A stretch of DNA of 64,000 nt from Coenobita brevimanus (Eukaryota; Arthropoda; Malacostraca; Decapoda; Coenobitidae): assembly GCA_032717465.1 (NCBI GenBank), contig CM064691.1, positions 217,501-281,500 of the forward strand, in the 5' to 3' direction. Positions 20,790 through 29,439 of this stretch are shown here, one piece after another. The notes beneath the pieces are model-generated. The model saw nothing but the letters and a program-made list of their open reading frames with translations, did no database searches and was not told the DNA's origin. Numbering within the stretch: position 1 is the first letter of the stretch; every line of letters begins with the position of its first letter. Both the position numbers and the translations under genes were made by a program.

Positions 20790-20935
20790 ATTGCCAGACG
20801 CCTTAATCCCGTAAGGGGTGGCCACAAACAAATTGCCTCCATGTCACCCTGTCCCCTGCCATTTCATTGCCCTGCTCCCAGCTCACACCCCCCTCTCTCA
20901 TATATCTCTCCACTCCATCCCTCCATCTCATCCTA
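20790..20935 (-). mobile_element. LINE-A, short 3'-terminal fragment
   Basis: Inverse of the LINE-A tail and last ~35 codons. A TATC repeat marks its tail at 20775-20790. It lies 145 bases from the opposite-strand copy at 20400-20645, forming an inverted pair. Confidence 0.8.
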
Positions 20936-21255
20936 ACCCAGCTTAATTTAATCTAACCTAACTTATCCTAACCTAACCTACTTCACCTTTACCTAACCTT
21001 ATCATGGCTATCTTGAAACACTATTTCATCACATACTTCATCTCAGCTTCCTTTATCTTAATGTAATTTAATCTCATTTATTGTAACTTAACCTAACCTC
21101 ATTTATAGCCTAATCTAACCTCTTTACACAGACTAACGTAACCTCTCGTAAACTAACCAAACCCAGTTTCCTGTAACCTAAACTGACCAAACCTAACCTC
21201 ATCCCAGTTCTAATTGGACCTGACCTAACCTCACTTCACCTAACCTAACCCACTC
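20936..21255. repeat. Degenerate CCTAA/TAACC telomere-like tract
   Basis: Over 300 bases dense in CCTAACC, TAACCTAAC and CTAATCTAACC pentamer variants, never a long perfect array. The arthropod telomere repeat is TTAGG, whose complement is CCTAA, so this resembles an old interstitial telomere-like tract or slippage-derived TAACC DNA. Confidence 0.7.
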
Positions 21256-21302
21256 AGAGTTATTCACTGTGTAGGAATCAAGAAAAGTGATTAAAAACAA
21301 GA

Positions 21303-21460
21303 GAATCATAATGTACAGTAGTTTCCAATGCCATAAAGTAAGAGTATCCAGTCATACAAGACTACCCCATTTGGAATCATAATGTACAGTAGTTTCCAAT
21401 GCCATAAAGTAAGAGTATCCAGTCATACGAGCCTACCCCATTTGGAATCATAATGTAGTT
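21303..21460. repeat. 71-bp tandem duplication
   Basis: Two full copies plus a partial third of a 71-base unit starting AATCATAATGTACAGTAGTT. Confidence 0.9.
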
Positions 21461-21624
21461 TCAGATGCTGGCCATTAGAGTAGCATAGCCTACATGTGGG
21501 TTCTGTTATACCAGCATCTGCTATACAGCAAACCCATGATATGAGAATGGACAATTGAGACCCAAGTTTGCTGATGCCAGCAGAGTCAGTTAACCTAACC
21601 CTATTTTTCCCATAAGTTCTATCT

Positions 21625-21765
21625 ATCTATCTATTGCCAGAAGCTGTTATCCCATAAGGAGTGGCCACAAACAAATCACCTCCATGTCACCCGGTCCCCC
21701 ACCATTTCACTGCGCAGCTCCCACCTCACCCACCCTCCCCATCTCTCATACACATACTCCATCAT
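21625..21765 (-). mobile_element. LINE-A, short 3'-terminal fragment
   Basis: Inverse LINE-A tail (GGAGTGGCCACAAACAAATC) and last codons, preceded by a TATC tail repeat at 21618-21636. Confidence 0.8.
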
Positions 21766-22070
21766 ACAGTACATACCCCCCCCCCCACTCCATTATATGA
21801 GCATCATTTCCGTTATCAAAGCAGTCGTCCATTAACACACCAGTCATATAACAGGACCTGACTGTATCCAGTCTTGTGAGGGTGACAGGGTTCAGGAAAT
21901 CCCTAACTCTGACGTCATCACAACATTGGTAAGGGTGGGACACAGGCATCTCTGGTGGTGCCTGGCATTTAATGCATATTTTGTGTGTTTAGGGACAGAC
22001 AGCCTCCATACTAAAAGCACATTTATGCATTTGTAAAGCATCTGAATCAGTCAAGAGATAAGTGATTTTT

Positions 22071-22106
22071 GTTATTATTATTATTATCATCATCATCATC
22101 ATCATT

Positions 22107-22150
<44 letters not shown>
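22071..22150. repeat. (ATT)n/(ATC)n microsatellite
   Basis: Trinucleotide run interrupted by CATCAT. Confidence 0.95.
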
Positions 22151-22177
22151 AGTATTGTTATAAGAGATGGTAATTTC

Positions 22178-22285
22178 TGTAGGGAGAGGGCAGTGAAGTG
22201 GCAGGGGACAAGGCGACATGGAGGGGATATGTTTGTGGCCACCCCTTATAGGATTAAACCATCTGTTAGTAGATAGATAACCAAT
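22178..22285 (+). mobile_element. LINE-A, short 3'-terminal fragment
   Basis: Last ~25 codons and tail (GGCCACCCCTTATAGGATTA), ending in GATAGATA. Confidence 0.75.
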
Positions 22286-22354
22286 GGCTTTATTTTACCT
22301 GCACAGATGGAGCTGACCTGGCCTGCCTGCTATTACCCCAACCTTCCTACCATC

Positions 22355-22530
22355 AAAATGCAGCAGAGTCAGCAGGAAATCAGCAAGGAGTCAGCAGGAA
22401 AGCAACAAAGAGTCAGCAGAAAATCAGCAAGGAGTCAGCAGGAAATTGCCAAGAAGTCAAAGAAGATCAGCAGGGAGTCAGGAGGAAGTCAGCAGTGTCA
22501 GCAGGGCAGGGAGTCAGCAGAGACATGCAG
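22355..22530. repeat. Degenerate GTCAGCAG repeat
   Basis: About fifteen imperfect GAGTCAGCAGGAA-like units. Similar units recur at 23100-23262. The Ser/Gln-rich frame here begins after a splice-acceptor-like TTTTACCTGCACAG (about 22306), but repeat composition explains its openness. Confidence 0.75.
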
Positions 22531-22704
22531 TACAGTTCTTTCACCTGAACTTAGCAAAGATTTTAGTTCTTTTGCAGTTTATTTCCCTTAGCTCAGTGGC
22601 AGAAAAAGGCAATACTGGTGCTCTACATCTTTTCCATAGCACTTCTTTGTGACTAGCATTGTATCCATTCATTACTCTTTTACAAATCAGAATTCTAGTT
22701 GGAT

Positions 22705-22917
22705 AGGTGGTAGTTTTGGCCAGAGGGATGGTAATTTTGGCCAGAGAGATGGTAATTTTGGCCAGAGGGATGGTAATTTTGGCCAAAGAGATGGTAATTT
22801 TGGCCAGAGGGATGGTAATTTTGGCCAGAGGGATGGTAATTTTGGCCAGAGAGATGGTAGTTTTGGCCAGAGGGATGGTAATTTTGGCCAGAGGGATGGT
22901 AATTTTGGGCCAGGTTA
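22705..22917. repeat. 21-bp tandem array, about 10 copies
   Basis: Units of GGCCAGAGGGATGGTAATTT plus one T. Heptad peptides (FGQRDGN plus strand, AKITIPL minus strand) stay open because the period is a multiple of 3. It resembles the 10321 array in period only. Confidence 0.95.
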
Positions 22918-22974
22918 GAGTAAAAGGGGTTTGGTGTGTCTGACTATTCTTGTCAGTTAACTCATAAACAGTGA

Positions 22975-22977
<3 letters not shown>

Positions 22978-23006
<29 letters not shown>
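22978..23006. repeat. (CT)n microsatellite
   Basis: Short pure CT run. Confidence 0.93.
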
Positions 23007-23011
<5 letters not shown>

Positions 23012-23474
23012 TGTCAGGTAATTTTGTGGTTACAGGTGGACGTCACCAGACCTGGGTGGTTTGAAGGAATCGTAATCTTCCTGTCATCCTGAAGCCAAGT
23101 AATGAGGAAGTCAAGAATGATTCAGCAGGAAGCCAAGAGTCATGAGGGAGAGCAGGAGGTGGGCTAGAGAGTCAGGAGGAGGTCAGCAGAGTCAGCAGAG
23201 AGTCATCAAGGAGACAGCAGAGTCGGCAAGCCAGGGAGTCAGCAGAGTTATCAGGGAGTATATACAGTGGTGACTCATTGCTGCCTCTCACCAAGTACAA
23301 GAAGTGTGTGTGTGCATGTGTTTATCAGTGTTGTTGGGGTATGAATGCATTGGCATTGTGTGGCCAGCGTAGGGAAGGTTAGGCCAGGCTTTGGGCAGCT
23401 TTTGGGGTGGCTCTGGGTAGGCTGCTGCTGCTGATATTATTTTTTCCCCATTGGCTCTGTGTCTTCTATAGCAC

Positions 23475-23645
23475 TTTTGTTGTTGCTTTACCCTGGTCTG
23501 TGTGGCTGAGCAGACCCATCAGCCACAAGTAAGCAGCTGCATTTATGTGTCAGATGCACTTTGCTAGGGTTGGAACATGGCAAGGTGGAGGGAAAGTGGA
23601 AGAGGCTTACAGCCGTAGTCTTAAACTGTGAGCAGGCGTTCACCT
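23475..23645 (+). mobile_element. SINE-like repeat, family C, fragment
   Basis: Starts near CCCTGGTCTGTGTGG. TGGCTGAGCAG at 23503-23513 fits the pol III A-box consensus and resembles the 5' arm of tRNA-Leu/Ser. Related copies lie at 36690, 38205, 38805, 40685 and, inverted, 57020. No convincing B box is at normal spacing, so tRNA origin is inference. Confidence 0.6.
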
Positions 23646-24194
23646 TGCCCTCTCCGTAGCTTTTGGTAATCTTAACGCACGAAAGGGAGAGCGTTCCCCG
23701 GTGAACAGGAGAGGATTACCACAGCGTAGTACTGACATCCACGGAGAGTCTCATAGCACCCCTTCACATGCCCCTTCGTCATGTTATATACAGCAGCTTT
23801 GTGCAGTGAAAACTATGTAGAATTTGAAGGACCCAATGTTGTGTGTGATGGGAACTTTAAGGATAAAAACTTTGTGTACAGAAAGTAAATAAGCTTTTAA
23901 TAGTTTTATCATTAAAAGACTTCACTGCTTCTCCAGAGATGGTTAATTTATGGCAAGATGAAGACAAAGATGAATTACTGTATCCACTTGCATTTTATTT
24001 TTCACTGTTTCTGCCAAGTTGTTTATCAGATATGGTGCATGATATTTTTATAATTAGTTTGATTAGTTCATGAAATGATTCCTACAGTAAAGAATGGCTG
24101 AGTACTACTTAAACAGACTAATCATGCACAGCCAGTTAGTTTGAAATATGAAGTCTCATGTTTGTGTTTGGTAAACTTTGACAAGTCTGCACTA

Positions 24195-24332
24195 TTTTGT
24201 TTGGCCTGGCAGTATAGTTTTATGGTGTATATTGGTGTGGTTTGTTTGGCTTGGCAGTATAGTTTTATGGTGTATATTGGTGTGGTTTGTTTGGCTTGGC
24301 AGTATAGTTTTCTGGTGTATATTGGTGTGGTT
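24195..24332. repeat. 45-bp tandem repeat, 3 copies
   Basis: Three near-identical units (TTTGTTTGGCTTGGCAGTAT start), 15 codons each in one frame. Confidence 0.95.
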
Positions 24333-24339
24333 TGAACGA

Positions 24340-25025
24340 ATTTGACCTTTATTCATGATGCTCCTGGTTGGTTTTCAAATTAACCCCCATCCCCTTAGGT
24401 GTTTGGGGGACTGGTGGGATTTGGGGGTTATGGGTGAGAAAAATGCCAAAAACAAGCATGTGGGGCAGAAATGTCACAATCTGCATGACCAGCCAAGGTG
24501 TATTGGTAGGGTTATTACTGACCCCTTGAACCCCTTTGAAGCTACGTCTGACAGTAGATTTTTCCTGTGGTACTGGCTGTCCAAACCTGTATGCATACTC
24601 TTACACGGAGTATTCCAGAACAAATGCCAGTCTTTAATGATAAAAGAAGTAAGAATTGCTAACATTAAGAGAGTTTATTGTGTATCAATCTTGGATTTTT
24701 TTATATTATTATTATTATTATTATTTTTATTTTTATTTATTTATTTTTTTAATCAGTGTTACCAACTGTTTGCCACACCTACCCACACGAAGGGGTGCAT
24801 TCTCACTCTCTCAGGGTTACCACTTACACTGAAGGAGTGAGCATCCACTTGGAGCAGGGTGTGAAAAGGGTAACTCTGCCCTCAGTTTCAAGACTATGGG
24901 CTATAGTCCCCAAGAGGATGGTCTGTGTATGGGAGATATGTTGGAGTAGTGGTCTCAGCCTGGACTTTAACTACCGGTACTTGATCTACACCATTTTGTA
25001 TTTTTGGAATTGCACTGTATTTTGA
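24340..25025. other. Unannotated spacer with (TTA)n run
   Basis: No recognised gene. A 161-codon frame (24355-24840) has no recognisable domain and crosses an (ATT)n run at 24704-24750. Confidence 0.45.
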
Positions 25026-25029
25026 AGTT

Positions 25030-26735
25030 CATAGATTACACAAGAGAAGTGGAGGAGCAATTGGGTAAATATGATTTGGAGCAGATGGGGGATGTGGAAG
25101 ATGAAAGGGGGTGCAAGGAACAGCATGGTGAAATGAAGAGATGAGACAGGCTGTGGCACAGAAGAAGAAAGCACATACAGTAGTGAGTGGATGAGAAGCG
25201 GGTGTGGAGGACGTTGCGAGACAGAAGAGTTATAAGCGGAGAGGGAGAGAGAGGTGAAAAGATTAGTAAGAGAGAGTAAGAAGAGAGTGGATGAGGAATT
25301 TGGAAGGAATTTGAGTGTAAGGTGGAGGGAATATAAGAAATGTTCTGGAAAGAAGTAAAGAGAGTTGGACAGGGTGCGAAAAAAATTAGTCAGGGAGTGA
25401 AAGATAAAAATGATAGAGAAAAAGAGGTGTTTGGTAATCATAGGGGCATTTGTCTTTATAGTGTAGTAGGAAAAGTGTATGGTAGGATACTTACTGACAG
25501 AGTTAGAGAAATAACAGAGGAATTAATTGGAGAAGAACAGGGAGGCTTTAGGAAGGGAAGAGGTTGTGTAGATCAGATATTCATTCATAGATCTTTAGTG
25601 GAAAAGTATCTAGAGAAGGGAAAGAAGTTGTATGCGGCTTTCATGGATTTGGAGAAAGCATATGACAGGGTGGATAGACAAGGATTGTGGAAAGTATTAA
25701 GAATATATGGAGTAGATGGGAAGTTGCTGAATGCTGTGAAGAGTATGTATGAGGGTGCTAAGGCTGCAGTGCGTGTGGATGGTGAACTGAGTGAATTTTT
25801 CTATTTGAAGGTTGGATTGAAACAGGGATGTCATGTCACCGTGGTTGTTCAATCTGTGTTGGATGGGTTAATAAAAGAGGTACAAGGTAGGGCAGTGGAT
25901 GTTGGAGTGGCCCCGGTGAGAGAGGATAGTGTTTGGAAACTCCCTGCACTGTTGTTTGCAGATGATACTGTGTTGTTGAGTGAAGACGAAGGGGAGCTGC
26001 AAGGCTTGGTGGATGAGTTTGGGAGAGTGTGTAAGAAACGGAATCTAAAGGTGAATGTAGGGAAGAGTAAAGTGATGGTCTTTGAGAGAGGTGAAGTCAG
26101 TGAATGTACAGCGAGGTTGGATGGTGAGGAATTGGAAAATGTGAGTAAGTTTAAGTACTTGGGTAGTGTGATGAGTAAGGATGGAGGTTTGGAAGATGAA
26201 GTGCTTGAAAGGGTACAGCAGGGAAGAAAGGTTGCTGGTTCTTTGAAAGCAGTGATAAGAAACAGGGAAGTGAGCATGGAAGTGAAAAAGTTACTACATG
26301 ACAGTATTGTGATACCAACTCTAACGTATGGAAGTGAAGCTTGGACGTTGTTGGAAGGACACAAGAGAGAGCAGTGGAAATAAGTTAATTTGAGAGGAGC
26401 CTGTGGAGTCACATGGAGAGACAGACTGACAAATGAGGAGGTGGAGGAGCGTTGTGGTGTGGATGTGGATGTGATAGGAAGCGTTAGGAGAAACACACTG
26501 AGGTGGTTTGGCCATGTGGAGAGGATGGAGAGCAAGAGACTGACGAGAACAGTGTATGTGAGTGAGGTGGAGGGTGGAGAGGGAGGGGGAGGCCAAGGGA
26601 GTGGAGAGGTACATGAGAGAGGGGGATGTAAGCTGGGAGCAGGGCAGTGAAATGGCGGGGGACAGGGTGACATGGAGGCGATTTGTTTGTGGCAACCCCT
26701 TATGTGATTAAGGTGTGTGGCAATAGATAGATAGG
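25030..26735 (+). mobile_element. LINE-A, 5'-truncated non-LTR retrotransposon
   Basis: Contains the linker upstream of the RT (RQAVAQKKKAH, RESKKRVDEEF), the RT domain, the C-terminal region (RNTLRWFGHVERMESKRL, then DRVTWRRFVCG) and the tail GGCAATAGATAGATAG. The endonuclease domain is absent. Many shorter 3' copies of the same family occur in this window on both strands, the usual result of incomplete reverse transcription. It is related to LINE-B. RTE/CR1-type affiliation is not resolved here. Confidence 0.9.
25340..26383 (+). pseudogene. LINE-A reverse transcriptase ORF (347 codons, damaged)
   Basis: RNA-directed DNA polymerase of a LINE. Visible RT landmarks: GEEQGGFRKGRGCVDQI (residues 64-80), motif A FMDLEKAYDRVD (101-112), KQGC (161-164), catalytic LLFADDTVLLS (FADD at 206-209), NVGKSKVM, and FKYLGSVM. 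The frame stays open by luck. Compared with LINE-B, a 2-bp loss just after KQGC and a 1-bp loss about 30 bases on replace the expected CVMSPWLFN residues with unrelated ones before the frame is restored. A further frameshift gives the stop at 26383, and the C-terminal part continues in another frame (26390-26650). No proper start codon context: ATG 25340 is internal. Not functional. Confidence 0.88.
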
Positions 26736-26869
26736 TAGCTTACGCAACACACTGTACCCTTCTGAGCTGAATACACTGTACCCTCCTGAGTTAAATCAGT
26801 TGTTTGCCAGCAGCAGCCATTAAGTGAAAACCTTTGGATGTCTCCCCGATCCAAGATAGTTTCATTTTG

Positions 26870-27082
26870 TTTATAAAGGCTTTAACATTCTTGCATGCAT
26901 CGGCCTTGGTCACCTAATGGCGGCTCTCCATGCTATGCGATCCTTGGCAACCTCCCTATTCAGTCCCTTATCCCTGAGGTCACACTCAATGACCTCGTCC
27001 CAGGTCTTTTTCGGTCTGCCTCTTGCAACCCAACCCCCAGCATCAACACTTTTCACTTCCTGCAGCCAGTTGTTAAATATAT
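26870..27082 (-). mobile_element. LINE-C, 3'-terminal fragment
   Basis: Inverse of the LINE-C C-terminus and trailer (TTTATAAAGGCTTTAACATT at its left end, CTGAGGTCACACTCAATGAC inside). Truncated at about 27082. Confidence 0.82.
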
Positions 27083-27179
27083 ATGAGTAATAATTTTAGA
27101 TGTAATATACAAAGGACATCAATGAGGAGTTATTTGATTTGTTTTCCAGTACTAATTTTTATTGCTATTTCAGAACACA

Positions 27180-27395
27180 GCTGTGAGAGAGGTGTGGAAG
27201 AGAGGTGGGGTGGAGAGGTATATGTGTGAAGATGGATGGAGGTTGGGCAGCCTGATGGTGGAGGAAAGGCTGACACAGAGAAAGTGGTTGGAGGATGGGC
27301 AGCGTGACAGCGGAGGGAAGGGTTGATGCAAAGGAAGTGTCATGGAGGCCACCTGCCAGGGATTAAAGCAAGTGGCCCAAGATAAATAGATACAG
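27180..27395 (+). mobile_element. LINE-A-related diverged 3' fragment
   Basis: Diverged C-terminal coding remnant (RGGVERYMCEDGWRLGS) and tail ending GATAAATAGATAC. Confidence 0.65.
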
Positions 27396-27532
27396 TGAGA
27401 TAAAGTGAGTAGATAAATGAATAAATTGTTTGTTATAGTCTGTGTAGTATTTATGATGGTAATTGGCTACTTTTGCCATATTTGTAGTCTTGGTTATATG
27501 TAGTGATGTACTGTAATTGGTTTGCATGTACC

Positions 27533-27534
<2 letters not shown>

Positions 27535-27574
<40 letters not shown>

Positions 27575-27596
27575 TATTATTATCATTATTATTATT
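27535..27596. repeat. (ATT)n microsatellite
   Basis: TTA run with two C interruptions, directly upstream of SINE-A copy 3. Confidence 0.97.
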
Positions 27597-28045
27597 AAAG
27601 TGGTTGGTGGGAGCACCCACCATCAACTCACTCGATGTAGTGCTGCTTTTGTGTGTCTGCCCTTTCCTCTCTTCCTTCCTTCCTTCCTTCTTCTGTCTTT
27701 CTTTCCTTCATTCTTTTCTCATCCTTCTGCCTATGAGTGACTCTACACTGAGTGACAAGCCAAATGGTTTCTTGTACACCAGGAAACCATTTACTACGCT
27801 GGGTGGTAACCATATAACCAGATTTTGGCGCCTGGTGGTTTAGTGGGTAATTACATCACTCCAATCGGATTGAGCCGGTGAAGGTTTATATCCAAGGGGT
27901 GGTTGGGGTTCATTGCTCACGTAATGCCACTCAGGGATGAGTGAGGCTGGTCACTCTCATCTTAAATGTCAGGACCAACTTGCCTAGCCCTGGGCTTCTA
28001 TGCTCCTTATGGGGCAACATAGGATTAGATGATGATGATTTGTTT
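27597..28045 (+). mobile_element. SINE, family A, copy 3
   Basis: Starts AAAGTGGTTGGTGGGAGCAC. It has the short polypyrimidine section, hairpin (near 27767), A box TGGTTTAGTGG, B box GGTTTATATCC and a (GAT)n tail. Confidence 0.88.
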
Positions 28046-28832
28046 CGATTTTGAAGGCTCCAACATACTTGCATGCGTTGGCCTTGGTCACCTAATGGCA
28101 GCTTTCCATGCTGCACGATCTATGGCAGTCTCCCTGTTCAGTCCCTTAACCCTGAGGTCACACTTAATGACCTCGTCCCACATCTCTCTTGGTCTGCCCC
28201 TCGCATCCCCACCCCCAGTGTTAACGCTTCAAAACCCTGAGGTCACACTTAATGACCTCGTCCCACGTCTCTCTTGGTCTGCCCCTTGCATCCCCACCCC
28301 CAGTGTTAACGCTTCACACTTTCTGCACCCAATTATTATCCCCCATCCTCTCCGCATGCCCAGACCATCTCAGTCAACCTCTCCTCATCACAACACCAGT
28401 ACGCTCCAGTCCCATCCTACCTCTCAACTCTTCCATCTTAAACCCAGGCCTTGCATGCAGGGACACACTGCACATGCACCTAATCATTGTCATTTCTGTA
28501 TGTTTGAGCCGGCGAATATCCTCTTCCTTTAATGCCCAGGTCTTACTACCATACAGCATTACACTCCTAACACATGCTGCATACAAAGACCACTTAGAAT
28601 GTAGGGAGTCCTCTCAGTGTCAGGAGAGGCAACAGCTCCCTGAACTTCTTCCAGCCACTTCTCACCCTAGCCACAGAGCTGCTCCAGCCCCATCACCAGC
28701 ACGCAACATGTCTCCCAAATAACAAAACACTTCTACATACTCAAGAGACTCACCAGCAAGTTCAGTCCTTTAACGCCTGACAATCTCCACCTGCTCTCCC
28801 CAGCACGCTGCACACATAAAATCAGCATTTTC
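28046..28832 (-). mobile_element. LINE-C ORF2 C-terminal region
   Basis: Minus-strand LINE remnant. Reading inward from 28832: YLGDMLRAGDGAG, then the open frame 28374-28586 (CVRSVMLYGSKTWALKEEDI, TEMTMIRCMCSVSL, ELRGRMGLERTGVVMRRG), then the GRPRETWDEVIKCDLR and DRAAW C-terminal signature, and a short trailer ending GGAGCCTTCAAAATC. This is the C-terminal signature shared by many invertebrate APE-type LINEs. An 86-bp segment near the C-terminus is tandemly duplicated (copies start about 28157 and 28241). Frame changes disable it. Confidence 0.85.
28374..28586 (-). pseudogene. LINE-C ORF2 C-terminal reading frame
   Basis: Seventy codons matching the non-LTR retrotransposon segment downstream of the RT (YGSKTWALKEEDIRRL). 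The zinc-finger part of the same element appears at 29263-29365, displaced by a SINE and a tandem array. Upstream sequence is out of frame, so this is a fragment. Confidence 0.8.
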
Positions 28833-28834
28833 TC

Positions 28835-29020
28835 GCAGTAACCATTTACAACGCTGGGTGGTAACCATATAACCAAACCATATGTGCTCCGTACGTGTCA
28901 ACCAGTGGGTTGGTGGAGGGTTAGTGCCCCTCCTTGTAAAATAAATAACTCAAAGTCAAATGGCCACCCTTTACGGGATTATGGTGTCTGGCAATAGATA
29001 GATAGATAGATAGATAGTAC
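28835..29020 (+). mobile_element. SINE, family B, 5'-truncated
   Basis: Starts inside the hairpin's right arm (AACCATTTACAACGCTGGGT), has the GTGGGTTGGTGGAGGGTTAG section and the shared LINE-A tail, and ends in (GATA)n. It is inserted within LINE-C. Confidence 0.85.
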
Positions 29021-29262
29021 CTCAAGTACCACTGCATCTCTTATGCACCCACTTATCACAAACACTGCATTATCTTGCAGTCTACCTCTAATACCACTAC
29101 ATCTCTTATGCACCCACTTATCACAAATACTGCATTATCTTGCAGTCTACCTCTAATACCACTACATCTCTTATGCACCCACTTATCACAAACACTGCAT
29201 TATCTTGCAGTCTACCTCTAATACCACTACATCTCTTATGCACCCACTTATCACAAATACTG
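29021..29262. repeat. 65-bp tandem array derived from LINE-C zinc-finger DNA
   Basis: About 3.7 copies of a 65-base unit (contains CATCTCTTATGCACCCACTT and CACTGCATTATCTTGCAGTC). On the minus strand it runs on from the zinc-finger coding segment at 29263-29365. Repeated peptides in shifted frames (WVHKRCSGI, then GCIRDVV) show the unit was copied from that coding sequence. Confidence 0.88.
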
Positions 29263-29365
29263 CACAGGATGGAATTACTTCCCACATCCTTGTGGCAGAT
29301 TGCACATGGCCACTCTCCCTCTTCTTTGACAGTACCGCCACCAACCCTAGATATCATCACTTTTG
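29263..29365 (-). pseudogene. LINE-C zinc-finger fragment
   Basis: Minus-strand text WPCAICHKDVGSNSILCSIC followed by DKWVHKRCSG gives C-x2-C-x10-C-x2-C-x4-H-x2-C. This is the zinc-binding motif found in several invertebrate LINE ORF2 proteins. It is separated from the C-terminal part (28046-28832) by a tandem array and a SINE. Confidence 0.8.
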
Positions 29366-29382
29366 TTTTATTATTATTATTG

Positions 29383-29428
<46 letters not shown>
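29366..29428. repeat. (ATT)n microsatellite
   Basis: TTA run with GTTGTT interruption, at the junction between LINE-C (minus) and LINE-B (plus). Confidence 0.96.
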
Positions 29429-29430
<2 letters not shown>

Positions 29431-29439
29431 GCACATAAA

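Noticed and set aside
22307..22591. Gln/Ser-rich coding exon after an acceptor-like site
   Set aside because: The frame is made of degenerate GTCAGCAG repeats.
24355..24840. 161-codon frame as a gene
   Set aside because: No domain, crosses a TTA microsatellite and low-complexity Leu/Phe runs, and no supporting splice structure.
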